64,000 nt of DNA from Phytopseudomonas dryadis. Lineage in GTDB: Bacteria; Pseudomonadota; Gammaproteobacteria; Pseudomonadales; Pseudomonadaceae. Location: NCBI RefSeq assembly GCF_004327355.1, contig NZ_QJUM01000023.1, forward strand, positions 1 to 64,000. The letters run 5' to 3'. How positions within the stretch are numbered: position 1 is the first letter of the stretch; every line of letters starts with the position of its first letter. Position numbers and translations under genes: made by a program. Under the pieces are notes generated by a model, which did no database searches, was not told where the DNA came from, and worked only from the letters and a program-made list of their open reading frames with translations. This document shows, piece after piece, positions 35,482-46,027 of this stretch.

Positions 35482-36137
35482 GACCTTTACCACTCGCTGT
35501 CAGACGACAAAGAGTCGCAGCATACCCGCCATCCCCCCGGAAATTAACCCCTGCACCAGCCTCGCACCAACAGGTTGCACAATTACCGCCCCACCCCAGG
35601 TTTTACGCACCATTTTGTTTCCCGAAGTAAACAGTACCGGCAGCTCATCACCCTATAATCAAATCTCATTATCAGTAAGGACGCTTAAAATCTGCTAGCT
35701 ATTAATAAGCGGGCTAATCAGAGCGGATAGGAATCGGCCCGCCGCTACTGGAGAAAGACGCCCGGCTCCAGGAAATGGCCTGGCAGAAAGCCTCCAGAAG
35801 CCCCGTAGCGCACTGATTTCACAGCCTTGTGCATTTTGAGCACGACTCTTGCTTAGTCCTGAGCAATGCCCGGTATGCCGTGCAGCGCAGTAACGGAACA
35901 CGGTTGCCAGTAGAACCGAGAGCGTCGGCGCACTGGGCGCAAGTGGAAATCTACGAAATTGCGACACACTTCATTGGCTTTGCGACAGTGCCGTGTGGAG
36001 CGATCAATGGATAGATTGAAACTATCGCCAATATTGGCGGCGTGCTATAAGTTAGCGCCGACACAAAAAGAAATAGGGCTGCTCACATAACAACCAATTG
36101 AGCAGTGCAACTCTTCTAAACCAAAGGAGCAATCACG
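35482..36137. other. Long intergenic region upstream of the porin gene
   Basis: About 650 bases without a supportable gene. TATAAT occurs at 35654-35659 without a clear -35. A 14-base perfect palindrome CGCCAATATTGGCG (36026-36039) lies about 100 bases before the porin start, followed by CTATAAG; it may be an operator. No REP elements or hairpins of the families seen elsewhere are present. A small RNA or leader cannot be excluded. Confidence 0.45.
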
Positions 36138-37403
36138 ATGCAAGTGATGAAGTGGAGCGTAATCGCCCTGGCAGTTGCCGCGGGTACTTCTCAAATGGCA
36201 GTGGCGTCCAGCCAGTCCGAGTCCAACGGCTTTATCGAAGACAGCAGTTTCAATATTTTCAACCGCGCGTTGTACTTCAACCGCGACTTCCGTAACGCCG
36301 CTCCTGGCTCCCAGAGCTACGCCGAAGAGACCGGCCTCGGTATTCGCCTGCTGTACGAGTCCGGCTTCACTCAAGGTACCGTTGGCTTCGGTTTCGACGC
36401 TCACAGCCTGAGCAGCATCAAGGTCGACAGCGGCCGTGGCCGCCACAGCACCGGCCAGTTCGGCACCACCAGCGACGGCCGCGGCGAAGACACCCAGACC
36501 GAAGTCGGCGGCGCCATCAAGCTGCGTCTGTCCGATACCGTTCTGAAATACGGCAACCAGTTCACTTCGAGCCCGGTATTCGCCACCGACGACAGCCGCA
36601 TTCTGCCGGAAGTCGCCACCGGTACCCTGCTCACCAGCAACGAAATCGAAGGCCTCGAGCTGACCGCTGGTCGCTTCACCGCAATGAGCAGCCAAGTAGG
36701 CAGCGGCCGTGATGGCATCAACGGCAAGGGCGAGCCAGGCCTGACCTCCGCCAACATCGTTGGTGCAAGCTACGCCTTCACCGACAACTTCAGCGGCGCG
36801 ATCCACCACTCCGACGTCGAAGACTTCTTCAAGAAGACCTATGTCAACTTGAACTACAACCTGCCGCTGAGCGACGAGCAAGCGCTGAACTTCGACTTCA
36901 ACGCCTATAAGACCAGCGGTGACGGCGAAGAGCGCTATGGCGAAGTCGACAACAAGATCTGGAGCTTGGCAGCAGCCTATAGCCTCAGCGCCCATACCTT
37001 CACCGTTGCCCACCAGCGCTCCAGCGGTGACGCTGGCTACGCTTATGGCGTCGATGGTGGCGGCACCGTCTTCCTGGCCAACTCCGTGCAGATGCGCGAC
37101 TTCAACGGTAAGGACGAGAAGTCCTGGCAGGCTCGCTACGACCTGGATATGTCGACTTTCGGCGTACCCGGCCTGAGCTTCATGGCGCGCTACATCACCG
37201 GTAGCGACATCGATGTTGGCCCTGGCAGCGATCTGAACCGCTGGGAACGCAACCTCGAAGCCAAATACGTCGTACAAGACGGCGCGGCCAAGGATCTGTC
37301 GTTCCGCGTTCGCCAAGCCACCTACCGTGCCGATTCCGGCTACGAAGGCGGCAAGCTGGACGAAGTTCGTGTGATCGTCGAATACCCGCTGAGCGTTCTG
37401 TAA
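36138..37403 (+). CDS. OprD-family outer membrane porin
   Basis: This 421-residue protein has a signal peptide (about 1-23, ending MAVA) and the OprD porin barrel. Family segments include YESGFTQGTVGFGFDAHSLS, YAFTDNFSGAIHHSDVEDFF, LSAHTFTVAHQRSSGD and KSWQARYDLDM. It ends VIVEYPLSVL with a C-terminal hydrophobic residue typical of outer-membrane proteins. Its position beside the HIT gene and proS corresponds to oprD in PAO1, but the sequence differs considerably, so the substrate (basic amino acids in OprD) is uncertain. AGGAG lies nine bases before the first ATG. Confidence 0.9.
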   Translation: MQVMKWSVIALAVAAGTSQMAVASSQSESNGFIEDSSFNIFNRALYFNRDFRNAAPGSQSYAEETGLGIRLLYESGFTQGTVGFGFDAHSLSSIKVDSGRGRHSTGQFGTTSDGRGEDTQTEVGGAIKLRLSDTVLKYGNQFTSSPVFATDDSRILPEVATGTLLTSNEIEGLELTAGRFTAMSSQVGSGRDGINGKGEPGLTSANIVGASYAFTDNFSGAIHHSDVEDFFKKTYVNLNYNLPLSDEQALNFDFNAYKTSGDGEERYGEVDNKIWSLAAAYSLSAHTFTVAHQRSSGDAGYAYGVDGGGTVFLANSVQMRDFNGKDEKSWQARYDLDMSTFGVPGLSFMARYITGSDIDVGPGSDLNRWERNLEAKYVVQDGAAKDLSFRVRQATYRADSGYEGGKLDEVRVIVEYPLSVL

Positions 37404-37426
37404 ATACAGGCACTACGCGTACCCCT

Positions 37427-37460
37427 GAAAACACCCGGCCATTGCCGGGTGTTTTCTTTT
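37427..37460 (+). terminator. Terminator of the porin gene
   Basis: GAAAACACCCGGC pairs with GCCGGGTGTTTTC across a CATT loop and is followed by TTTTG. Confidence 0.9.
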
Positions 37461-37651
37461 GCGCAACACGATGACGCACCGCGCCCAGCCAGGCGCCTTC
37501 TCCAGCCCTTCTCACCGCCCAACCAAATACGGCTATCGGCCAGCCTGCCCGGATCCGTGCCAGCCCCGCAGCGGCATCCTGTACGCAACAGGACAGGCGC
37601 CGTACAATGCCGAGCTATCCAAAGCCCTTGCAACCGACAGAACGGCCAACC

Positions 37652-39367
<1,716 letters not shown>

Positions 39368-39392
39368 TCCCAGCCTTTTGCCAAGAGCCGTC

Positions 39393-40346
39393 ATGTTCAA
39401 GCGAAGCACCTTGCGTCTGCTCAGCGCCACGACCTGTGGCGCTCTGTTTCTCAGTGGCTGTGCCAATCATTTGCCACAGCGCAGCGAGCACGAAGAACGT
39501 ATCGAACGCAAACTGCTGAGCCACAGCCTGCAGATCGATGTGGGCGAGCCGCAGGTGCTGGAGCTGCCGCAACGGCGCGTACGCGTGCACGAGCAAAAGG
39601 CCTTCGAGGTGACCGCTTTCGAGGTCACCCGCCGCTATGATCGCTATACGCCCTACCAAGCCTGGCGCGAGCTGTACGAAGTGCCGCTGGGCGCGGTGGC
39701 CATCGTCGGCGGCGTCGGTGCCAACCTGTTGAACGTGGTACTGCTCGGCCGCCTGCCCGATAGCGTGACCAAGGACTGGATCAGCTATGGCGTCGCCGGC
39801 ATCAACCCGTTCATGAACGCCGAATCCAATGGTCGCTCGCAGCAGAATTTGGCCACTGTTGACGAAAAACGTCAGGATGCCCGTACCGAGTATTCCAGCC
39901 TGCCATGGGCCGAACGGCCGGTACGGGTGCAGGCCGGGGGCCAGACCCACGAATTGCTCACCGATCGCAACGGTGTGCTGCGCCTCAACCTGCTGGACGG
40001 GCCATTCGCCGACCAGGACATTGGCCGGATCGATACGCTGCTGCTGAGCGTCGAGGATGGCCAGGGCTCGGCCAGTGCCGATGCGACCCTGCTGGTCGGG
40101 CGCAGCTTGCGCGGCAAGCTGCGTGAAGCCCATGACCTGATCTATGACGACCTCGAAGGCGCGGAAATCGAGCAATGGGTGCATCGCGTCAAGCGCCTGT
40201 CGGAGCTCGGTCTCGAGGAAGAAGCCAGCGAGCTGGAGCAGAGTCTTATCGAACTGACCCGCAACGATCCGGAACTCCAGGCAGCCTTCCTGCAATCATT
40301 GACCGATGACGCCGGCAGACTGGTCGCCGACCCGGGCAACGACTGA
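39393..40346 (+). CDS. Predicted outer-membrane lipoprotein of unknown function
   Basis: This 317-residue protein has a lipoprotein signal with C23 in LFLSGC. The rest is soluble, with a short hydrophobic stretch at about 105-125 (GAVAIVGGVGANLLNVVLLG) and a C-terminal helical region rich in Leu and Glu (VHRVKRLSELGLEEEASELE). I recognise no domain. I recall a hypothetical gene at the same place in PAO1. The ATG at 39393 is chosen because it directly opens the signal sequence; a TTG five codons upstream is possible. Confidence 0.75.
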   Translation: MFKRSTLRLLSATTCGALFLSGCANHLPQRSEHEERIERKLLSHSLQIDVGEPQVLELPQRRVRVHEQKAFEVTAFEVTRRYDRYTPYQAWRELYEVPLGAVAIVGGVGANLLNVVLLGRLPDSVTKDWISYGVAGINPFMNAESNGRSQQNLATVDEKRQDARTEYSSLPWAERPVRVQAGGQTHELLTDRNGVLRLNLLDGPFADQDIGRIDTLLLSVEDGQGSASADATLLVGRSLRGKLREAHDLIYDDLEGAEIEQWVHRVKRLSELGLEEEASELEQSLIELTRNDPELQAAFLQSLTDDAGRLVADPGND

Positions 40347-40358
40347 GAGAAACAGGCG

Positions 40359-40634
40359 TCAGGGCCGCACCACGAACCCGGCGATACCCTGCCAGGCATG
40401 TTCCTGCAGCTCGACAGACGCCACACGCGCCGCACGCGGTCCGGTTTCCAGCCAGGTCGCCATCTGCTGCACCGCCGAGTCGTCCCCTTCGAACAATAAC
40501 TCTACCCGCCCATCGGCGACATTGCGCACCCAACCCGACAGCCCCAGGCTGTCCGCCATGCTGGCCGTGCTCTGACGAAAGCCGACACCCTGCACACGCC
40601 CACTGATATAGCCATGCACGCACCGATGCGCCAT
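40359..40634 (-). CDS. acyP: Acylphosphatase
   Basis: This 91-residue enzyme hydrolyses carboxyl-phosphate bonds such as that in acetyl phosphate. The catalytic residues are R20 (SGRVQGVGFR) and N38 (SGWVRNVADGRVE). The ATG at 40632-40634 follows GAGG by eight bases; an in-frame GTG three codons upstream lies inside that site. It lies ten bases after the thioredoxin-like lipoprotein gene on the same strand. Confidence 0.94.
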   Translation of the reverse strand: MAHRCVHGYISGRVQGVGFRQSTASMADSLGLSGWVRNVADGRVELLFEGDDSAVQQMATWLETGPRAARVASVELQEHAWQGIAGFVVRP

Positions 40635-40644
40635 ATCCGCCACC

Positions 40645-41124
40645 TCAGCCTTCGGCCCGCAACGCCTGCAGGCGGGCGCTCAGCCCCTCTGCGCTCTGCT
40701 CACCCAGCAGGCGCTCACGCACCTTGCCCTGATCGTCGACGATATAGGTCACCGGCAGCGCCTCGCTGGGCGGCAACTGATAGCGCTCGGCAGGGTCCTG
40801 GGCCAGCACGGTGAACTCGATGCCCAATGCCTGTGCCGCGCGGGCCAGTTCGTCCCCCTGCAGACCGTCGAAGTTGACCCCGAATACACCGACCGGCTGT
40901 GTTTCCAGCTGACCGGCCAAGGCATTCAGCTCGGGGATCTCGGTGCGGCAGGGACCACACCATTCGGCCCAGTAATTGATCACCAACCACTGGCCATCGA
41001 AGCGCTCAACCGCTACCTTTCGCCCATGCTGGTCGACGCCGAAGTCCTCGCCGCAACCCGTCAGTAACAGTCCGGCGGCGATCACTGCCATTATCCGCGT
41101 GACAACCCGGAGTCGCTTTACCAT
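40645..41124 (-). CDS. Thioredoxin-fold lipoprotein (TlpA-like)
   Basis: This 159-residue protein is a membrane-tethered thiol-disulfide protein of the TlpA/ResA type. The lipobox Cys is C24 (LLTGCG), and the redox motif is WCGPC (55-59) in VINYWAEWCGPCRTE. It probably acts as a periplasmic reductant, perhaps for cytochrome maturation or cysteine sulfenic-acid repair; the target is unknown. It is divergent from the next gene, with only 30 bases between starts. Confidence 0.85.
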   Translation of the reverse strand: MVKRLRVVTRIMAVIAAGLLLTGCGEDFGVDQHGRKVAVERFDGQWLVINYWAEWCGPCRTEIPELNALAGQLETQPVGVFGVNFDGLQGDELARAAQALGIEFTVLAQDPAERYQLPPSEALPVTYIVDDQGKVRERLLGEQSAEGLSARLQALRAEG

Positions 41125-41154
41125 GGAATCGATCCTCATCCCCGCAGGGCTACC

Positions 41155-42558
41155 ATGACACTGGATGTCCTGCACCTCGAAGTCCCCGATGCCCTGCAAA
41201 CGGACTCGACCAGCCTGGCCGAACTCAACGAGCAGCTGAGCCAGGCCCGCCAGCAGCCGCCCGAGCAGGGATTGCAGCAGGTACTCGATATTCTGCTGCG
41301 CCTGAACCGCAGTGCAATGACCTTACTCGAAAGGCAGCGCGCGCTGCAAAGTTTCAGCGATGAGTACCGCCACTACGCCGCGGCCTATCGCAGCGACCAG
41401 TTGACAGCGCCATTTTTTCTGCGCCTGTGCAGCGAGCTGGCCGTCGGTTTCAAACGCCTGCTGCTGCAGATACACCTGGGTCGCCAGCCCTCACGCCCGC
41501 ACCTGGCCTGGTGCCTGTACATGGCCCAGCACTTTCTGGCCCAGACCCTGATGCGCCATTACCAGCAGTACCAGCAACCACCTGCCGGGCTATGGCGCGA
41601 CAGCCACCTGTTGTACTGGCAAGGCGAACAGCAGGACTGCCTTGACGAACCCGTGGCCGCCGCGTTCCAGCCAGCGCCCGCCAGCACCCTGCGCGGCCTC
41701 TACCAGCAGATGCTGCTGCTCGCCCTGAGCAATCCCTTCCACCTCGCGGAAGGTGAATGCGCCCTGCTGTTCGGCGCCCTGGCGCCCCTGGCCGGCATTG
41801 CCCGCCTGCTGCCCTGGGATGCCGAAGACGAGCGCGACGGCCCGCTGGTCGATCTGGCCCAGGCGCAGCCCTGCCTCAGCTATGCGCAGAAACCGCAAGG
41901 CGAGCCGGAACACCTGCGCCGCTTCGAAATCGGCGCCTTGCTGGTCGCCCTGAACGAACCGGCGCCGTTGCAAAGCAGCGCCGAGCGCCAACTGCTCGAA
42001 CGCGTCCAGCCACACTGGCTCGGACGCGAACAACGCCGCCATGGGCGCAGTGCCCAGAACAGCGCCTGCAACCTGGCCATAGGCTTGCCGGCCATTCACG
42101 CACAGTTGCTGGAACAGCGCCCCCGTTGCGCTGCCGCGCAGATTCTCGATAACGGTTCCGGGGGTGCGCGCCTGTTGTGCAGCGACGAGCCCGTCGCGCC
42201 ACTGGTCGTCGGCCAGTTGGTACTGTTGATGACCGACAGCCATGTCCTGGCTCTGGTCTGCTGGCGACACCGGAATGCCCAGGGCCTCCACCTGGGGCTG
42301 CGCTACCTCAAGGGCCTGGCACGGCCGGCATGGCTCAGACGCACACCAAGCGCACAGACCCATCCCGGTATCCTGCAAAGCACCCCGAATCCGGGTAATG
42401 GCTGGCACCATGGCCTGTGGCTGCCCCATGGCCAGTTCGTCGAAGCGGAGAACCTCTGGCTGCAGTTGAGCAACGCACCGAATCAGTTGCCCCTGCAACT
42501 GCCCGCTGCCAATCTGGCCAGCTCGTCAGTGAGCCGACACCCGCTCGAACTGCCGTAA
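41155..42558 (+). CDS. Conserved hypothetical protein, possible PilZ-like C-terminus
   Basis: This 467-residue soluble protein has a helical N-terminal two thirds, rich in Leu and Gln (AELNEQLSQARQQPPEQGLQ), and a C-terminal region of about 160 residues that appears to be beta-rich. There EQRRHGR (about 296-302) and later ILDNGSGGARLL resemble the RxxxR and D/NxSxxG motifs of PilZ c-di-GMP receptors, but neither is exact. I recognise no enzymatic motif. The assignment as a PilZ-like regulator is speculative. Confidence 0.6.
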   Translation: MTLDVLHLEVPDALQTDSTSLAELNEQLSQARQQPPEQGLQQVLDILLRLNRSAMTLLERQRALQSFSDEYRHYAAAYRSDQLTAPFFLRLCSELAVGFKRLLLQIHLGRQPSRPHLAWCLYMAQHFLAQTLMRHYQQYQQPPAGLWRDSHLLYWQGEQQDCLDEPVAAAFQPAPASTLRGLYQQMLLLALSNPFHLAEGECALLFGALAPLAGIARLLPWDAEDERDGPLVDLAQAQPCLSYAQKPQGEPEHLRRFEIGALLVALNEPAPLQSSAERQLLERVQPHWLGREQRRHGRSAQNSACNLAIGLPAIHAQLLEQRPRCAAAQILDNGSGGARLLCSDEPVAPLVVGQLVLLMTDSHVLALVCWRHRNAQGLHLGLRYLKGLARPAWLRRTPSAQTHPGILQSTPNPGNGWHHGLWLPHGQFVEAENLWLQLSNAPNQLPLQLPAANLASSSVSRHPLELP

Positions 42559-42666
42559 ATGCGAGACAGGTCACATCAAACACCGCCATAGCGCACAGTC
42601 TCGGTGCAATAAGCCTGCTTATAATTTCCCGATGACGCTCTTTGCACTCAGTCGGGAAATGCGACC

Positions 42667-43065
42667 ATGTCCAACGCTCACGACACGCTGATCGGCCAGG
42701 TGCCCTCGCATCTGGTCAAAAGCGCCCATCTGCAGCTCACCGCCTACGAAGGACGGGTGGCCGAATTCAACGTCGCGGCCTGGCTGCAACTGCCCGGTCA
42801 GGCCAACAACCTGGTATCGCTGCTGGTCAGCTACCTCGATGGCGGTCGGCGCCGGGAAGTCAATCTCGACCATGCCAAGGTCAGTGCCCATGGCAAAATC
42901 CTCCTCTCGGGCATCGCGCGCCTGCCGGTGAAGCAGAGGATCGAAGACATGCAGGTACGCCTGCGCGCAGCAGCACCCAAGGTCGAGGTGGTGGTGGAGG
43001 AGTTGTTCGTGCAGGCCGTCGAGCCGGCCCAGGCTCAGGACGACTCCCGGCAGGCCAACGGCTGA
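42667..43065 (+). CDS. Conserved small hypothetical protein
   Basis: This 132-residue soluble protein is unrecognised. Segments such as HLQLTAYEGRVAEFNVAAWL and VNLDHAKVSAHGKILLSGIA suggest mixed alpha and beta structure. There is no signal peptide or membrane span. GGGAAAT lies shortly before the ATG. Codon use resembles its neighbours. It is 108 bases after the 467-residue gene and may be independently transcribed. Confidence 0.65.
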   Translation: MSNAHDTLIGQVPSHLVKSAHLQLTAYEGRVAEFNVAAWLQLPGQANNLVSLLVSYLDGGRRREVNLDHAKVSAHGKILLSGIARLPVKQRIEDMQVRLRAAAPKVEVVVEELFVQAVEPAQAQDDSRQANG

Positions 43066-43087
43066 TTGTTGGCCAAGTGCCTCGCGT

Positions 43088-43267
43088 TCAGGCCGACGTC
43101 GGCCACGGCCGCGCTTGCGGCTCATCCTCACGCTCTTGCGCTACCGCCGGCAACAGCGACTCGGGCCAGTGGCTGAACTTGAGGCCGGTGATGCGGTTGA
43201 GGTTATCCAGTGCGGTCTGCGGATCACGCTGATGCAGGGCGACGACCTTTTCGGCAGTTTTTTTCAT
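43088..43267 (-). CDS. Small hypothetical protein, 59 residues
   Basis: The chain begins MKKTAEKVVALHQRDPQTAL and has a charged, helical character with no membrane span. The ATG at 43265-43267 follows AGGA eight bases upstream, which supports this start over an upstream in-frame ATG at 43339. It is convergent with the 132-residue gene. I do not recognise the family. Confidence 0.65.
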   Translation of the reverse strand: MKKTAEKVVALHQRDPQTALDNLNRITGLKFSHWPESLLPAVAQEREDEPQARPWPTSA

Positions 43268-43440
43268 GGCGTCTTCCTGAAAGCCATCGGGGCGTACGGG
43301 CCAATATAGCCGGAAGCATAGCCAGAAGCGTGCCAGCATAGTGACGTCACTATAAAGTCGCTACAGCGCTCCCAGCTACCCAGACGGCCACCAGCCGACC
43401 CTGCTCCTTCGGCTCGGCCGGCACGCCCACTTGGCGCTCA

Positions 43441-43755
43441 ATCTGCCCTTTTTTGTCGCCTGCCATCCCTGGCGGCGACCCTGCGGGCCGTCGCAAGCGA
43501 CGTCAAGAATCGCTCCCGACGATTCTTTGTCGCCTGCCATCCCTGGCGGCGACCCTGCGGGCCGTCGCAAGCGACGTCAAGAATCGCTCCCGGCGATTCT
43601 TTGTCGCCTGCCTTCCCTGATGGATCACCCTGTAGGCCGTCGCCAGCGTCGTCAAGAATCGCTCCCGACGATTCTTTGCTGCCTGCCATCCCTGGCAGGC
43701 ACTCCGTTGGCCGTCGTCAGCGATATCAAGAATGGTCCCCGGCCGTTTTTTTGTC
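43441..43755 (-). repeat. Tandem array, four copies of a 74-75-bp hairpin unit
   Basis: Units start GTCGCCTGCC at 43455, 43529 and 43603, and GCTGCCTGCC at 43678; spacing is 74-75 bases. Each contains CATCCCTGGCGGCGACCCTG, GGCCGTCGCAAGCGACGTCA and the hairpin AAGAATCG...CGATTCTT. The first two units are identical or nearly so, and the last is diverged and runs into the end of yihY. Open frames across it are artefacts of the repetition. Solo relatives lie at 21411, 30070 and 34755. Confidence 0.9.
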
Positions 43756-44973
43756 GTGGGCCGCCGGATCGAGCCACTGCGCGAGATCCTCGCCGAACAA
43801 CACCGACTGCTCGTCATGCAGGCGTTGCAAGGCCTGGCGCAAGGCGGGGTACCAGGGCTCATCCAGATCGGCCGGCAACTGGCCGAGCAACGGCAACGGC
43901 CACGGGCTGCGCTCGAGCAGATGCTGCAGGCTGTAATGACTCAGGTCGCGGCTCAGCACCCAGCTGCCGCCGCCGGTCGAGGCCACCAGTTGCTGGCTTT
44001 CGAGAAAAGTCACCACCTCCGCCCACTCGTGCTCGGGCAACAGCCAGCCCTGGCGCTGCACGTCGCGGTGACGCACCTTCAGACCGGACTGCTGCCGCGA
44101 GTGGAACACCCGCAGAATGCCCAGCAGCACCAGCAGGCGTGGCAGTGCGCGCTTGCGCCACTGATGCGACACGCCCAGGTTGCACACCAGTTCCGCGCCA
44201 ACCAGCACGATCAGCCAGGAGGTATAGATCCACAGCAGGAACAGCGGCACGGTGGCGAATGCGCCATAGATCAGTTGATAACCAGGGAACAGGCGCACAT
44301 ACAAGCCGAACAGCGCCTTGGCCAGCTCCAGCAGCACGGCGGTGAACAGCCCGCCCAGCAGCGCATGCCTGATCGGTACCCGCGCATTGGGGACAGCGGC
44401 GTACAGCAGGGTGAACGCCGCCACGCTGAACAACAGTGGCGTGAAACGCAGCAGCGTCTTGGCGCCGACCACCGCATCCGGCCCGCTCAGCAGCGACAGC
44501 GAAGCGACATAGGTGCTGACGGCGAAGCCCGCTCCCAGCAGGATCGGCCCCAGGCTGAGAATCGCCCAGTACAGGAGGAAGGTCGACATGCCCCGGCGCG
44601 GCTGGCGGACGCGCCAGATGGTGTTGAAGGTGCGCTCGATGGTGACCAGCATCCAGAATGCCGTGACCGCCAGCACGCCCACACCGATCCAGGTCAGTTG
44701 CCGTGCCTGATTGGTGAAATCACGCAGGTATTGCTGCAGGGTCTCCCCGGCCGACGGCACGAAGTTGTGGAAGATGAAGGCCTGGATCTGCTCGCCGGTG
44801 CCCTGGAAAGCCGGGATCGCCGAGAGCATGGCGAAGGTGACCGTCATCATCGGCACCACGGCGAACAGGGTGGTATAGGTCAGCGCGGCCGCGTTATCGG
44901 CCCCCCGGTCGGCGAGAAATCGATGCAGCAGAAACCGCCAGAACTCCAGCCAATCGTTGAAACGCTGCTGCAT
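43726..44973 (-). CDS. yihY: YihY/UPF0761 family inner-membrane protein
   Basis: This 415-residue protein has six predicted membrane spans (about 35-290) with family segments DNAAALTYTTLFAVVPMMTV and YQLIYGAFATVPLFLLWIYTSW. It was formerly annotated as ribonuclease BN, which is not its activity. The C-terminal ~125 residues form a cytosolic winged-helix-like extension (QQSGLKVRHRDVQRQGWLLP). The last codons, from HDKKTAGDHS to the stop, are written in the 74-bp repeat sequence, so the C-terminus is repeat-derived. Confidence 0.88.
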   Translation of the reverse strand: MQQRFNDWLEFWRFLLHRFLADRGADNAAALTYTTLFAVVPMMTVTFAMLSAIPAFQGTGEQIQAFIFHNFVPSAGETLQQYLRDFTNQARQLTWIGVGVLAVTAFWMLVTIERTFNTIWRVRQPRRGMSTFLLYWAILSLGPILLGAGFAVSTYVASLSLLSGPDAVVGAKTLLRFTPLLFSVAAFTLLYAAVPNARVPIRHALLGGLFTAVLLELAKALFGLYVRLFPGYQLIYGAFATVPLFLLWIYTSWLIVLVGAELVCNLGVSHQWRKRALPRLLVLLGILRVFHSRQQSGLKVRHRDVQRQGWLLPEHEWAEVVTFLESQQLVASTGGGSWVLSRDLSHYSLQHLLERSPWPLPLLGQLPADLDEPWYPALRQALQRLHDEQSVLFGEDLAQWLDPAAHDKKTAGDHS

Positions 44974-45071
44974 GCCACCTCCATCGTCATCGATCCATTG
45001 ACATTCCCCTGTTCAGCGCAGGGCCTTGGCGCGGTTAGAATAACTGTCACCCGAGGCAAGATGCGACTCAC

Positions 45072-45425
45072 ATGACCGATCTGACGCTCTATCACAACCC
45101 GCGCTGCTCGAAATCACGCAGCGCCCTGCAACTGCTCGAAGAACGCGGGCTGCAGCCGACCCTCGTGCTCTACCTGGAAACCCCGCCCAGCGCGGCGCAA
45201 CTGCGCGACGTGCTGGGCAAACTGGGCATCGGGGCGCGCCAGTTGCTGCGCACGGGCGAGCACGAGTATCGCGAGCTGGATCTGGCCCGGACCGATTTGT
45301 CCGAAGCGCAACTGATCGAGGCCATGGTCGTCCATCCCAGGCTGATCGAACGGCCGATCCTGATCGCCGGCGAGCGCGCCGTCATCGGGCGCCCGCCGGA
45401 AAACCTGCTGGAGATCCTGCCGTGA
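45072..45425 (+). CDS. ArsC/YfgD-family arsenate reductase-like protein
   Basis: This 117-residue protein has the thioredoxin-like ArsC fold with catalytic C12 (YHNPRCSKSRSAL) and the C-terminal IERPILIAGERAVIGRPPE segment. It belongs to the YfgD branch, found without other arsenic genes, so arsenate reduction is possible but not shown. Its TGA overlaps the GTG start of wrbA (GTGA). Confidence 0.9.
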   Translation: MTDLTLYHNPRCSKSRSALQLLEERGLQPTLVLYLETPPSAAQLRDVLGKLGIGARQLLRTGEHEYRELDLARTDLSEAQLIEAMVVHPRLIERPILIAGERAVIGRPPENLLEILP

Positions 45426-46027
45426 GCACCGCCTACATCCTGGTTCTGTATTACAGCCGCCATGGCGCCACCGCCGACATGGCCCGGCACATCGCCCGCG
45501 GCGCGGAGATGCAGGGGCTGGAAGCGCGCCTGCGCACCGTACCGGCCGTGTCCAGCGAGTGCGAAGCCGTTGCCGACAGCATTCCCGCCGACGGCCCGCC
45601 CTATGCCAGCCTCGACGACCTGAAGCACTGCGCCGGCCTGGTTCTCGGCAGCCCGACCCGCTTCGGCAACATGGCCGCGCCACTCAAGTACTTCCTCGAC
45701 GGCACCAGCAACCTGTGGCTGACCGGTAGCCTGGTCGGCAAACCGGCCGCCGTGTTCACCTCCACGGCCAGCCTGCATGGCGGTCAGGAAACCACCCTGC
45801 TGTCCATGCTGCTGCCCCTGCTGCACCACGGCATGCTGATCACCGGCCTGCCCTATAGCGAATCCGCATTGCTCGAGACCCGTGGCGGCGGCACGCCTTA
45901 CGGCGCCAGCCACCATGCCGGCGCCGACGGCAAGCGCGCCCTCGACGAGCATGAAATCACCCTGTGCCGCGCCCTCGGCCAGCGCCTGGCCAGCACCGCC
46001 CTGAAACTGGGGAACGACCGTGGCTAG
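45422..46027 (+). CDS. wrbA: NAD(P)H:quinone oxidoreductase, WrbA type
   Basis: This 201-residue flavodoxin-like enzyme reduces quinones by two electrons. FMN-binding segments are YYSRHGATADMARHIARG near the N-terminus and GSPTRFGNMAAPLKYFLD in the middle. It starts with GTG, overlapping the arsC stop, and overlaps the next gene by eight bases. The three genes form one unit. Confidence 0.94.
   Translation: MSTAYILVLYYSRHGATADMARHIARGAEMQGLEARLRTVPAVSSECEAVADSIPADGPPYASLDDLKHCAGLVLGSPTRFGNMAAPLKYFLDGTSNLWLTGSLVGKPAAVFTSTASLHGGQETTLLSMLLPLLHHGMLITGLPYSESALLETRGGGTPYGASHHAGADGKRALDEHEITLCRALGQRLASTALKLGNDRG

Noticed and set aside
43431..43752. Possible CRISPR array
   Set aside because: The 74-bp units abut with no unique spacers, include GC-rich segments and hairpins, and no cas gene is present.
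43726..44973. Ribonuclease BN
   Set aside because: The protein is a YihY-type membrane protein with no nuclease motif; the old name is a known misassignment.
45072..45425. An arsenic-resistance operon
   Set aside because: The ArsC-like protein is of the YfgD branch and neighbours wrbA and DUF2069; no arsR, arsB or acr3 gene is present.
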